In this document: positions 50,657 through 59,627 of the stretch, in pieces
Numbering within the stretch: the first letter of the stretch is position 1
Layout of the letters: every line of letters starts with the position of its first letter
Program-made: the position numbers and the translations under genes
The notes under the pieces: model-generated
The model's input: only the letters and a program-made list of their open reading frames with translations
The model's database searches: none
What the model was told of the DNA's origin: nothing
Assembly: GCF_003269035.1 (NCBI RefSeq)
Contig: NZ_QLTK01000001.1
Span: forward strand, 62,001 to 126,000
Direction: 5' to 3'
Length of the DNA: 64,000 nucleotides
From: Paraburkholderia bryophila
GTDB taxonomy: Bacteria > Pseudomonadota > Gammaproteobacteria > Burkholderiales > Burkholderiaceae

Positions 50657-51574
50657 ATGATCAATCTCTTTCAGGCCATGCAGGCCTTCGTCAAGGTCGC
50701 CGACGCGGGCAGCTTCGCGCAGGCCGCCGAGCAACTCAATGTCTCGACCTCCGTGGTGACGCGCCACGTGTCGAGCCTCGAGAAACACCTTGGCATCCGG
50801 CTGTTCCAGCGCACCACGCGCAAGGTCGTGCTGACCGAAGCCGGCGCGGATTACGCGGACGGTTGCCGGGTGGTGATGTCGGAACTGGAAGAGGTCGAAT
50901 CGCGCGCGACCACCACCTCGAAGGAAGTGGCGGGCGACCTGCGGATCGTGGCGCTCGGCAGCTTCTCGCTGTTCCGGCTCACGCCGCTGTTCGCGGAATA
51001 TCAGGCGAAGTTTCCGCAGGTGAATCTGCGTGTCACGCTCACCGAGAAACGGGTCGACCTGCTCGAGGGGGGATTCGACGTGGGGATCGTCACCGAACAT
51101 ATGATCCGCTCGGAGTCGCTGGTGGTGCGGCGTCTGATCAACTCGCACGCGGTGCCGGTGGCGGCGGCCGCGTATCTGGCCCAGGCCGGCCAGCCGAAAA
51201 CGCCGGCCGATCTGGCTCGGCATCGCGTGATTGCCGCAGCGCTCGACACCAGTCCGCAGACGTGGGTGTTCAGCCACAGCGGCGGCAGCGGCAACGACAG
51301 CGCGAACGCTGAAGAAAGCATCGCGCTCGATGCCTCGTTCACCGTCAACAGCATGATCATGCAGAAGCAGGCCACGCTCGGCGCAATGGGCATCGCGCTG
51401 CTGCCGCTCGAAATGGTCGCCGACGAATTACGCAGCGGCACTTTGGTGCGCGTGCTCGACGACTATGCGGTGACCAACGGCGACGTGGCCGTGTCGCTCG
51501 TGTACCCCAGCCGCGAGTTCGTGCCGCGCAAGATTCGCGAGTTCATCGATCTGGCGGTGGGGTTTTTCAAGTGA
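50657..51574 (+). CDS. LysR-family transcriptional regulator
   Basis: 305 residues, start ATG at 50657. Winged helix F-V-K-V-A-D-A-G-S-F-A-Q-A-A, then an effector domain of the CrgA group (V-D-L-L-E-G-G-F-D-V-G-I-V). It follows the amidohydrolase gene closely and precedes the phn genes on the other strand. Which it controls is open. Confidence 0.92.
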   Translation: MINLFQAMQAFVKVADAGSFAQAAEQLNVSTSVVTRHVSSLEKHLGIRLFQRTTRKVVLTEAGADYADGCRVVMSELEEVESRATTTSKEVAGDLRIVALGSFSLFRLTPLFAEYQAKFPQVNLRVTLTEKRVDLLEGGFDVGIVTEHMIRSESLVVRRLINSHAVPVAAAAYLAQAGQPKTPADLARHRVIAAALDTSPQTWVFSHSGGSGNDSANAEESIALDASFTVNSMIMQKQATLGAMGIALLPLEMVADELRSGTLVRVLDDYAVTNGDVAVSLVYPSREFVPRKIREFIDLAVGFFK

Positions 51575-51608
51575 GCACCTGACCCGCGAGGCCGGCGGCA
51601 CACACCAC

Positions 51609-52412
51609 TCAGGGCCGCTCGCCACGCTCCATCCGCGCCTCGATGTCATAGACCACCGGCATCAGGTCCGCCACGCTGTCGATCACGTAATGCGCGCCGG
51701 CCGCCCGCAGCTTCTGGATCGCCGCCTTGCGCCGCGAGGCGAATTCATTGGGCGCCAACGCCTTGACGTCGTCCTCGGCCATGCCGAACGCGTTGCCGCT
51801 GACCGCGACGCCGACCGCCCACGTGCCGCCGTTGATCCCTTCCTCGATGCCGACCTCGGTGTCGTCCACCTTGATCGCCTCTTTGGCGCGCCACACGCCG
51901 AGCGCCGGCAAGGTCTTGTAGATCATGTACGGCGACGGCCGGCCTTCCGGCGTATCGCCGGTGCAGACGATGCTGTCCGGCGAAAAGCCCTGCGCCGCCG
52001 CGCCCGGCACGATCTCGGCCATGATCTCGCGGGTATAGCCGGTGGTCGTGCCGATGCGGATATCGTCGCCGCGCAGCGCGCTCGCCACCGCCGCCACGCC
52101 CGGAATCACCGAGCTATAGCTTGCCGCCACCGCAATGTTCTTCGGTACGAAGACGTCGTACACGGCGTCGATATCCGCTTCGCCCGGCGCGTGACCATAC
52201 TTGTCCGCCCACGCCTGCGCGACGCGCGGCAACGCCATCAGGGCCGCGATATGCGGGCGCTTGGCCATGCCCATCGGGCCGCGCGCTTCGTCGATCGAGA
52301 TCGATACGCCGAACTGTTCGAAGGTCTCCACGAAAGCGCCCATCGGCGCGAGAGAACCATAGTCGACCACCGTGCCGGCCCAGTCGAAAATCACTGCTTT
52401 GACGTGTTTCAT
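51609..52412 (-). CDS. phnX: phosphonoacetaldehyde hydrolase
   Basis: 267 residues of the HAD superfamily: nucleophile Asp in F-D-W-A-G-T-V-V-D-Y, then the Lys-bearing M-G-M-A-K-R segment for the Schiff base with phosphonoacetaldehyde (Lys in K-R-P-H), and the V-D-D-T-E-V-G-I acidic loop. It cuts the C-P bond to give acetaldehyde and phosphate, the second step of 2-aminoethylphosphonate breakdown. The start has AAAGGA upstream. It is 52 bases after phnW on the same strand. Confidence 0.95.
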   Translation of the reverse strand: MKHVKAVIFDWAGTVVDYGSLAPMGAFVETFEQFGVSISIDEARGPMGMAKRPHIAALMALPRVAQAWADKYGHAPGEADIDAVYDVFVPKNIAVAASYSSVIPGVAAVASALRGDDIRIGTTTGYTREIMAEIVPGAAAQGFSPDSIVCTGDTPEGRPSPYMIYKTLPALGVWRAKEAIKVDDTEVGIEEGINGGTWAVGVAVSGNAFGMAEDDVKALAPNEFASRRKAAIQKLRAAGAHYVIDSVADLMPVVYDIEARMERGERP

Positions 52413-52464
52413 TTCAGTTCGATCCTTTGTTCTTGCCAGAGTGTTCCGCCGACCTCCGGCGCAT

Positions 52465-53691
52465 TCAGTCCGCGTCGGCCAGCGCCTTGCGTTCTTCGAG
52501 CGCGGCCGCGGGCGGCTCGGCGCCCGGCACGCCCATGTCCCGCAGCGAACCGGCGCAGGCGCGCACGACGGCGCGCATCACGTGCTCGTCCACCTGACCG
52601 ATACAGCCGATCCGGAAGCTGTCCGCCACCGTCAATTTGCCGGGATAGATGATGAAACCCTGCTGCTTCATCGATTCGTAAAAACGCTCGAAGCGGAACG
52701 ACGGATGCGCCGGCGCGAAAAACGTCACGATGATCGGCGAGCGCCAACGCGCGTTCAGCAGCGGTTCGAAACCGAGCTCGCTCATGCCGGCCACCAGCAC
52801 GTCGCGATTGTTCGCGTAACGCGCGAGGCGTCCAGCCTGGCCGCCTTCGAGCTTGTGCAGGCGCAGCGCTTCGATAAACGCGGCCACGGTGTGCGTGGGC
52901 GGCGTGAAACGCCACTGGCCGGTGCGGTTCATCACGTCCCACTGGTCGTAGACGTCGAGCGCGAGCGAATGGCTGCGGCCCTTCGCTTCCTGCAACGCGC
53001 TTTTACGAGCGATCACGAAACCGAATCCCGGCACGCCTTCAATGCATTTATTCGCCGACGAAACGAAGGCCTCGCATTGAATCTGCCGCACGTCGAGCGG
53101 CGCCGCGCCGAACGCGCTCATCGAATCGATCAGCAGCTTGCGGCCCTGCTTCGCGGTGGCGGCGGCGATCTCTTCGAGCGGATTGAGAATCCCCGAGCTG
53201 GTCTCGCAATGCACCGCGACCACATGCGTGATGCTCGGATCGGCGGCCAGCAGACGTTCGACTTCGGCGCCGCGCGGCGGCAGGTAGTCGCCCTTGTCGA
53301 GCACCGTGGCGGTGCGGCCGAGGTAGCCGAGCGTGGTGGCGATGCGCTTGCCGTACGCGCCGTTGGCGAGCACCAGCGCATGGCCGTCGCGCGGAATCAG
53401 ACTGCCTAGCATGGCCTCGACGCAGTAGCTGCCGCTGCCTTGCAACGGCACGCAATCGTAGTCGCCGGTTGTATCGCCCGCGATCTCCAGCAGGCCGGCG
53501 CGCAACTGCGCGGTCATGGCGCGGAAGTCGCCGTCCCACGAGCCCCAGTCGCGTAGCATGGCCTCTTTGGTCGAGAGCGCCGTGGTGAGCGGACCCGGCG
53601 TCAGCAGATACGGCTCGCCTTTGGCCGGCGCCGCGCACGTGACGCCGACGGCCGGGGATGCTGCGATGGGACGGTCGATCACGCTGGGCAT
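52465..53691 (-). CDS. phnW: 2-aminoethylphosphonate-pyruvate transaminase
   Basis: 408 residues from ATG at 53691 with GGAGAG upstream. Class V aminotransferase fold: L-L-T-P-G-P-L-T-T near the start, G-S-G-S-Y-C-V-E-A-M, D-S-M-S-A-F-G and S-A-N-K-C-I-E-G-V-P-G with the Schiff-base Lys. It moves the amino group of 2-aminoethylphosphonate to pyruvate, giving phosphonoacetaldehyde for PhnX. Divergent from a LysR gene. Confidence 0.95.
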   Translation of the reverse strand: MPSVIDRPIAASPAVGVTCAAPAKGEPYLLTPGPLTTALSTKEAMLRDWGSWDGDFRAMTAQLRAGLLEIAGDTTGDYDCVPLQGSGSYCVEAMLGSLIPRDGHALVLANGAYGKRIATTLGYLGRTATVLDKGDYLPPRGAEVERLLAADPSITHVVAVHCETSSGILNPLEEIAAATAKQGRKLLIDSMSAFGAAPLDVRQIQCEAFVSSANKCIEGVPGFGFVIARKSALQEAKGRSHSLALDVYDQWDVMNRTGQWRFTPPTHTVAAFIEALRLHKLEGGQAGRLARYANNRDVLVAGMSELGFEPLLNARWRSPIIVTFFAPAHPSFRFERFYESMKQQGFIIYPGKLTVADSFRIGCIGQVDEHVMRAVVRACAGSLRDMGVPGAEPPAAALEERKALADAD

Positions 53692-53757
53692 GGCCGGACT
53701 CTCCAATAACGCTGTTTCGATGGCTCACACAGTAGCGGAACAAAGCTCATCGGTAAA

Positions 53758-53772
53758 ATCGATATAATCGAT
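53758..53772. promoter_or_regulatory. palindrome between phnW and its LysR gene
   Basis: Two ATCGAT units flank ATA (53758-53772). It lies 38 bases before the LysR GTG and about 65 before phnW. A plausible operator for the phn genes. Confidence 0.5.
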
Positions 53773-53810
53773 GCAGGTATCGCAAAAACTTATTACCCAG
53801 CGAGGCATAC

Positions 53811-54692
53811 GTGCAATACGCGCAATTGCGGGCGTTTCATGCGGTCGCGGAACACGGCGGTTTTTCGAAAGCGGCGCAGGCGCTGTCGCTCACACAACCG
53901 GCGGTGTCGGACCATGTGCGACGGCTGGAGCAGGATTACGGCGTCAAACTGTTCGAGCGCGGGCCGCGCGGTGTCGACACCACGGAACTCGGTCTGCGTC
54001 TGTTCGCGGTGACGCGGCATATGCTGGGTTGCGAACGCGACGCGCGGCAACTGCTCGAATCGGCGGGTGGGCTGGAGTCCGGTTCGCTCTCGATCGTGGC
54101 CGACGCGCCCGATCTGGCGGTCGCGCTGATCGGCGCGTTTCGCAAGCTGCATCCGGGGATCGTCGTGACGCTGTCGATCGCCAACGCGGCGGATTGCATG
54201 CAGCGCGTGCTGTCGAGCGCGGTGGACGCCGCCATTACCGCCGCGCCGCAAGTGCACAGCCGGCTGGAGGCGCGGGTGTTGCGGCGCGATCCGCTGGTGG
54301 CGATGGTGCCGGCGCATTATCCGGCGGCGAAAAAACGCAAGCTGAGCTACGCGGAACTGGTCCGGCAGCCGATGATTTTTCGCGAGCCGCAATCCGTCAC
54401 GCAACAGTTGCTCGAAACCGAGCTGGTCCGCGAATCGTTGCAGGTGGAACCGGTGATGTACGTGGACGGCCGCGAAGCGCTCGAAGAAGCGGTCGCGCAA
54501 GGCATGGGCGTGGGCGTGATCGCGCGCGCGGAATTCAAGGAATCGCGGCGCATCCGCATGGTCCCGCTGCAGGATTGTCAGGTGCGGATGATCGAATCGC
54601 TGACGCGGCTCGCCGAGCGGCCGGGCTCGAATCTGCTGGATGCGTTGTTCGCGGTGGCGTTGCCGGAACCGGCGCCGCAGGGTGCGGCATAG
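53811..54692 (+). CDS. LysR-family regulator of phosphonate genes
   Basis: 293 residues from a GTG start at 53811. Winged helix with G-G-F-S-K-A-A-Q-A-L-S-L-T-Q-P-A-V-S; the effector domain differs from the CrgA group. Divergent from phnW, matching the usual phnWX regulator arrangement. Confidence 0.9.
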   Translation: MQYAQLRAFHAVAEHGGFSKAAQALSLTQPAVSDHVRRLEQDYGVKLFERGPRGVDTTELGLRLFAVTRHMLGCERDARQLLESAGGLESGSLSIVADAPDLAVALIGAFRKLHPGIVVTLSIANAADCMQRVLSSAVDAAITAAPQVHSRLEARVLRRDPLVAMVPAHYPAAKKRKLSYAELVRQPMIFREPQSVTQQLLETELVRESLQVEPVMYVDGREALEEAVAQGMGVGVIARAEFKESRRIRMVPLQDCQVRMIESLTRLAERPGSNLLDALFAVALPEPAPQGAA

Positions 54693-54735
54693 AACGGTGG
54701 CGCTGAAGTCATGTTGTCGCGACGCACACAAGAAA

Positions 54736-54763
54736 GCGCCGGCGGCTTGAAAGCCGTCGGCGC
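54736..54763. terminator. hairpin between convergent LysR and SDR genes
   Basis: 12-base arms GCGCCGGCGGCT and AGCCGTCGGCGC with one mismatch and a TGAA loop. No strong T run. Confidence 0.5.
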
Positions 54764-54862
54764 CGGTTTGCGCGTTGCGATCAGCGCGGCGATCAGGATT
54801 GCGGCCACCTTGCCAGCCGCAACGCCCCACTCTTTCGCGTCGCCCGCCTGGCGCTGAACGGC

Positions 54863-55615
54863 TTAACGCGAGCCGCCGCTTGCAATCAGGCTTTCACCCG
54901 TCACCCAGCGCGCGTCGTCCGACGCCAGGAACGTCACCACGTCGGCGATATCGTCCGGCTGGCCGATGCGCCCCAGCGGCGTCGTGCTGAGTGCCCACGC
55001 TTCGAATTCGGAGTCGGTGCCGGTGATGCCCGCGCTATGCGTGCCTTCGGTCGCAACCATGCCCGGGTTCACCGAGTTCACGCGAATCTTGCGCGGACCG
55101 AGTTCGCGCGCGAGCACGCCGGTAATGCCGTCCACCGCGCCCTTGGTCGCCGTATAAACCGCACTGCCTGCCGGCGTGATGCGGCTCACCACCGAACTGA
55201 CGTTGACGATGCTGCCGCCTTCGCCGATATGCTTGACGGCCGCCTGCGTGACCAGCAGCAGACCCAGCACGTTCACGTTGAAATGCTTGTGGAAGTGTTC
55301 TTCGGTGATTTCACCGATCGGCGCGAAGGCGTAGACGCCCGAGTTATTGACCAGGATGTCCAGACGGCCATACGTTTCGACCGCCGTGTCGACGATACCT
55401 TGCGCGTCGGCCGCCTTGGAGACGTCGCCGCCCACCGCCACCGCCTTGCCGCCCGCCGCGGTGATCGCGGCGGCGACGTCGTCAGCGCCCGCCTTGCTCG
55501 ATGCATAGTTCACCACCACCGATGCGCCTTGCGCGGCCAACGCCTTCGCAATCGCCGCGCCGATACCTTTCGATGCGCCAGTAACAACTGCAACTTTACC
55601 TGTGAGCTTGCTCAT
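54863..55615 (-). CDS. SDR-family oxidoreductase
   Basis: 250 residues from ATG at 55615 with AAAGGAAA upstream. G-A-S-K-G-I-G near residue 13, N-N-S-G, S-S-V-V-S with Y-T-A-T-K (active Tyr and Lys), and P-G-M-V near the end. Resembles FabG-like 3-oxoacyl reductases and glucose dehydrogenases. Substrate unknown. Stands alone on the minus strand. Confidence 0.92.
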   Translation of the reverse strand: MSKLTGKVAVVTGASKGIGAAIAKALAAQGASVVVNYASSKAGADDVAAAITAAGGKAVAVGGDVSKAADAQGIVDTAVETYGRLDILVNNSGVYAFAPIGEITEEHFHKHFNVNVLGLLLVTQAAVKHIGEGGSIVNVSSVVSRITPAGSAVYTATKGAVDGITGVLARELGPRKIRVNSVNPGMVATEGTHSAGITGTDSEFEAWALSTTPLGRIGQPDDIADVVTFLASDDARWVTGESLIASGGSR

Positions 55616-55834
55616 GATCGTTTCCTTTGAATGGGTTTCGCGCCGGCCAGTTGCCGCGAAGATTCGCGGCACTGACGCCGATGAAGCCGATGAGTCTGGA
55701 AATGCAGTGGCGCTGTCACTGGAGACAATGTAGGCAGATTGGCATCCGGGATAAAGCGGCTGCAAACGAACAGATACGTCGGTCGAGCCGAACAATCGGC
55801 TGTGCCCCCAAAAAAAGTTATCGATCCGATTGCT

Positions 55835-56857
55835 TTAACGCATTGAAGCAAAGCCGCCGAAGAACGAGCGCGCATTCGCATCCAGCGTTTCGATGTGATA
55901 GCCACCTTCCTGCACGATCAGCGTGGGGAGTTTCAATCCGCCGAGCTTGCTGCCCAGTTCGCCGAAACCTTCGGTCGTAACCGCCACCATGGCTTGCGGG
56001 TCGTCCTTGTAGATGTCGAAGCCGAGCGCAACCACCAGCACGTCCGGTTGAAAACGCGCAAGCGCGCCCAATGCGGTATCGAGTTGCTCGAAGAACACCG
56101 CTTCCGGCGAACCGTGCGGCATCGGCAGATTGAGGTTGTAACCCTCGCCTTGCGCCGTGCCGCGTTCGTCTTCGAAACCCGCGACCACCGGATAGAAATT
56201 GGTCGGGTCGCCGTGAATCGACACGTACAGCACGTCGTCGCGGCCGTAGAAAATCTCCTGAATGCCCTGCCCGTGATGCATGTCGGTGTCGAGAATCGCC
56301 ACGCGTGCGTACCGCTGGCGCAGCGCCTGCGCGGCAACGGCCGCATTGTTCAGATAGCAGAAACCGCCGGCCGCTTCGGCGCGCGCGTGATGCCCCGGCG
56401 GCCGGCACAGCGCATACGCTTCGCCCGCGCCGTCGAGCAGCGCCTGCGCGCCGGCCAGTGCGCTTTGCGCCGACCAGTAGGCCGATTCGTAGGTGTGCTC
56501 GCCGACCGGGCAACTGCCGTCGGCCAGATAGCGCGCGGCTTGCGCGAGCACGCCGCGCAGCGGATTGTTCTCGCGGATATACACGTTCGACATCACTTCG
56601 TCGCCCCACTCCGCGGGCATCTTTTTCCATTCGCGGTGCGCTTCTTCGAGGAAGCGCAGATAGTTCATGCCATGCACGGCGGCGAGCGGCGCACTGCCAA
56701 AATCGGCCGGCTCACGCACGTCGAAGCCGAGTTTTTTTGCCGCCTCGACGAGCCGCAGAGCGCGCTCGGGGACTTCCTGCGGCGTGCGCATCTGGCCGCG
56801 CGACAGATAGCTGCGCGGATGATGCTTCAACTGCGCCGGATGAAAAAATGTCTGCAT
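55835..56857 (-). CDS. acetylpolyamine amidohydrolase (histone deacetylase family)
   Basis: 340 residues from ATG at 56857 with AGGGAA upstream. HDAC fold: R-P-P-G-H-H-A near residue 157 (the two catalytic His), D-T-D-M-H-H-G-Q-G with zinc-binding Asp and His, and the late G-F-D-I-Y-K-D-D-P with the last zinc Asp. It removes acetyl groups from polyamines such as acetylputrescine or acetylspermidine. It is followed on its upstream side by a ureido-acid hydrolase gene and a transporter gene, so the three may form one catabolic unit. Confidence 0.92.
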   Translation of the reverse strand: MQTFFHPAQLKHHPRSYLSRGQMRTPQEVPERALRLVEAAKKLGFDVREPADFGSAPLAAVHGMNYLRFLEEAHREWKKMPAEWGDEVMSNVYIRENNPLRGVLAQAARYLADGSCPVGEHTYESAYWSAQSALAGAQALLDGAGEAYALCRPPGHHARAEAAGGFCYLNNAAVAAQALRQRYARVAILDTDMHHGQGIQEIFYGRDDVLYVSIHGDPTNFYPVVAGFEDERGTAQGEGYNLNLPMPHGSPEAVFFEQLDTALGALARFQPDVLVVALGFDIYKDDPQAMVAVTTEGFGELGSKLGGLKLPTLIVQEGGYHIETLDANARSFFGGFASMR

Positions 56858-56900
56858 CGTGAGATTCCCTGGTTCAGGCCAGCTAAGGCAGTCAGATGGT

Positions 56901-58148
56901 TCAGGCGGGCACCGGCGCAGCCACTTTCGCGCGCGCCAGCACCGCATTGAGCAACACGTTCGCGCCGGCGGTCACATCGGCGGGCAACGCGTCTTCGGCT
57001 TCGTTGTGCGAGAGGCCGTCCACGCACGGAATGAAGACCATCGCGGTCGGCACATGGCGCGCCAGATGAATCGCATCATGCCCCGCACCGCTGACGATAC
57101 GCTCATAGGTATAGCCGAGCTGCCGCGTGGCATCCTCGACCAGCGCCACGCAGGCCGGATCGAACGGCGTGGCGGGACTCGTCCAGTACGTCGAGATCGA
57201 CTCTTGCACATCGCGCTGCGCGGCGACGCGCTCGAAGGCGGCTCGCACGTCGCGCTCCATCGCGTCGATCTTCGCGTCGTCGGGATGACGCAGGTCGACC
57301 GTGAACGCCACCTTGCCCGCGATCGTATTGCGCGACGAATTCGGCACGTCGACCTGGCCGATCGTGACGAGCCCGTGCGGCGCGTAGAGCCTCGCGATGG
57401 CTTCGAGTTCGAGCGCCATCGCCGAGGCCGCGAAGAACGCGTCCTTGCGGTAAGGCATCGGCGTGGTGCCCGCATGCGCGGCGACGCCGCTCACTTCGAT
57501 ATCGAGCCAGCGAATCGACTGGCCGCCGGTCACGACGCCGATCGGATGGCCGTGGCTTTCGAGAATCGGCCCCTGTTCGATATGGGCCTCGAAATAGGCT
57601 TCGACGTCGTGCGTCGTCAATGTTCCGGCGTCGATCTTGCAGCCGCAGGTTTCGAGCGCGTCGGCGAGCGTCACACCTTGCGCGTCCTGCGTGCGCAACG
57701 CGTCGGCCAGCGGCGTCGCGCCGACGAACACCGCCGAGCCCAACATTGCTGGCGTGAAGCGCGCGCCTTCCTCGTTGGTCCACGACACGACCTCGATCGG
57801 ATGCTGCGTGCGAATGCCCTGTTGATTCAGCGAGCGCACGACTTCGAGACCGGCCAGCACGCCATACACACCGTCGAAACGGCCGCCCTCGGGTTGCGTG
57901 TCCAGATGACTGCCGATCAGGATCGGCTTCGCCTCTGCCTCGCTGCCTTCACGACGCGCGAACAGGTTGCCGACTGCGTCGGTGCGCACCGTCATGCCGG
58001 CCGCTTCGCACCATCCGGCGAACAGCGCGCGGCCGCGGCGATCCTCCTCCGTCAGCGCCAGCCGGCGCACGCCGCCACGCGCGGTCGCGCCCACTTGCGC
58101 CATCTCCATCAAACTCGCCCACAGGCGTTGTCCATCGACTTTCAACAT
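56901..58148 (-). CDS. Zn-dependent M20 amidase (beta-ureidopropionase/allantoate hydrolase type)
   Basis: 415 residues from ATG at 58148 with GAGGAAAA upstream. M20 metallopeptidase fold: G-S-H-L-D-T-Q-P-E-G-G near residue 77 (metal His, Asp), E-E-G-A-R-F with catalytic and metal Glu, A-H-I-E-Q-G-P, S-G-V-A-A-H-A-G-T-T-P in the dimer domain, and G-A-G-H-D-A near the end. This is the HyuC/AmaB/AllC group that hydrolyses N-carbamoyl or ureido compounds. Substrate here unknown. It lies 43 bases upstream of the acetylpolyamine hydrolase gene. Confidence 0.92.
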   Translation of the reverse strand: MLKVDGQRLWASLMEMAQVGATARGGVRRLALTEEDRRGRALFAGWCEAAGMTVRTDAVGNLFARREGSEAEAKPILIGSHLDTQPEGGRFDGVYGVLAGLEVVRSLNQQGIRTQHPIEVVSWTNEEGARFTPAMLGSAVFVGATPLADALRTQDAQGVTLADALETCGCKIDAGTLTTHDVEAYFEAHIEQGPILESHGHPIGVVTGGQSIRWLDIEVSGVAAHAGTTPMPYRKDAFFAASAMALELEAIARLYAPHGLVTIGQVDVPNSSRNTIAGKVAFTVDLRHPDDAKIDAMERDVRAAFERVAAQRDVQESISTYWTSPATPFDPACVALVEDATRQLGYTYERIVSGAGHDAIHLARHVPTAMVFIPCVDGLSHNEAEDALPADVTAGANVLLNAVLARAKVAAPVPA

Positions 58149-58167
58149 CACGATTTTCCTCTTCGAT

Positions 58168-59478
58168 TCAACGTGCCGGGAGTGCTTCGGGTGCATCCGC
58201 ACGGCGGTGTTTGAGCGCATCGAGCGCGACGATGCACGACAGCGAGATGCCCGCGAGACACGTATAAAACACCGCCAGCGGCCACCATTGCCCCACGAAT
58301 TTGTGCGCGAGCCAGGTGCCCGCGAGCGGCGTCAACCCGCCGGCAATCGCGCCGCACACCTGGTACGACAGTGAAATCGCGGAATACCGCACGCGCACCG
58401 GAAACACGCCGCTGACAAAGCCCGCGATCACGGAATAAAAGCTCGCCATGCACACCACCGCCAACGCGATACCGACGATCATCGAAGCGCGACTACCGCT
58501 CTGCACGAGCGTGAACATCGGATACGGCGACAGCATCGCGGCGCATGCGGCCAACTTCAGGAACCGCGCGGCGCCGAGTTTTTCGGCGAGCAAGGCGGCC
58601 AGCGGCTGCGCCAGAAACTGGATGATCGCGACCGCGAACAGGCAATCGAGAATCAGCGACTTCGACACGCCGACGTTCTGCGTGGTGTACGAAATCATGA
58701 ACGTGTTGGTGAAATAGACGCCGGCAATCCCGATCGTATTCGCGCCGATGCACAACGCGACGAGCGTGCCGGACGAGCGGAACACTTCGGCGATCGGCAA
58801 CTCGAGCGTGCGCTTCGCCGCTTTCTCGCGCGCGAATTCCGGCGACTCGTTCACCCCCATCCGGATGAAAATGCCGACCGCGAGCAGCACCGCGCTCGCC
58901 AGAAACGGCAGACGCCAACCGTAGGCCAGGAAATCGTCGTGCGGCATGGACGTCACGGCGCGAAACGCGATCAGCGACAGAATCAGGCCAGCCGGACTGC
59001 CCAGTTGCGCGAACGACGCGAAGAACGTGCGCCGCCCTTGCGGCGCGTGCTCGCCCGCCATCAGCACGGCGCCGCCCCATTCGCCGCCTACCGCGATGCC
59101 CTGCACCACCCGCAGCAACACCAGCAGCACGGGTGCCAGCATGCCGACCTTCGTGTAGGCCGGCAGCAGACCGACGCACACGGTCGCCACGCCCATCATC
59201 ATCAACGTGGTCATCAGCGCCTTCTTGCGGCCGATCCGGTCGCCCAGGTGGCCGAAAATCACGCCGCCCAGCGGCCGCGCGAAGAAGCCCACCGCGAAGG
59301 TCGCGAACGACGCCATCGTGCTGACGAACGGATCGTGCGACGGGAAATACAACTCGCCGAACACCAGCGCGGCGGCCGTGGCGTAAATATAAAAGTCGTA
59401 CCACTCGATCATGGTGCCGATGAAAGCGGCGCTAGCCGCTCGCACGGGCTGGCGGGTCGGGGCGGTCGAAGTATTCAT
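58168..59478 (-). CDS. MHS-family MFS transporter
   Basis: 436 residues from ATG at 59478 with GAGGAG upstream. Twelve membrane segments. MHS motifs: G-T-M-I-E-W-Y-D-F-Y-I-Y in segment 1, F-G-H-L-G-D-R-I-G-R-K in the first loop and G-E-W-G-G-A in segment 5. This group takes up organic acids and betaines by proton symport. It is 19 bases before the M20 amidase gene and divergent from a LysR gene, so it is the likely entry step of this catabolic set. Confidence 0.94.
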   Translation of the reverse strand: MNTSTAPTRQPVRAASAAFIGTMIEWYDFYIYATAAALVFGELYFPSHDPFVSTMASFATFAVGFFARPLGGVIFGHLGDRIGRKKALMTTLMMMGVATVCVGLLPAYTKVGMLAPVLLVLLRVVQGIAVGGEWGGAVLMAGEHAPQGRRTFFASFAQLGSPAGLILSLIAFRAVTSMPHDDFLAYGWRLPFLASAVLLAVGIFIRMGVNESPEFAREKAAKRTLELPIAEVFRSSGTLVALCIGANTIGIAGVYFTNTFMISYTTQNVGVSKSLILDCLFAVAIIQFLAQPLAALLAEKLGAARFLKLAACAAMLSPYPMFTLVQSGSRASMIVGIALAVVCMASFYSVIAGFVSGVFPVRVRYSAISLSYQVCGAIAGGLTPLAGTWLAHKFVGQWWPLAVFYTCLAGISLSCIVALDALKHRRADAPEALPAR

Positions 59479-59545
59479 GGCGGCTCCTCGGTTGTTATTG
59501 CGGATGGATATCTGTCGAGGGCTTTTATCGCCATCCATAAAACAT

Positions 59546-59575
59546 TAGTCAAATTTCGGTTTATTATCTTGACTA
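59546..59575. promoter_or_regulatory. inverted repeat between the MHS transporter and LysR genes
   Basis: TAGTCAA (59546-59552) and TTGACTA (59569-59575) with a 16-base AT-rich spacer. It is placed between the divergent starts and is a good LysR operator candidate. Confidence 0.6.
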
Positions 59576-59627
59576 TAAATCTGGCTAATACCTCACCCGC
59601 GTGTTGCCGACCCACGGAGACGAACCG

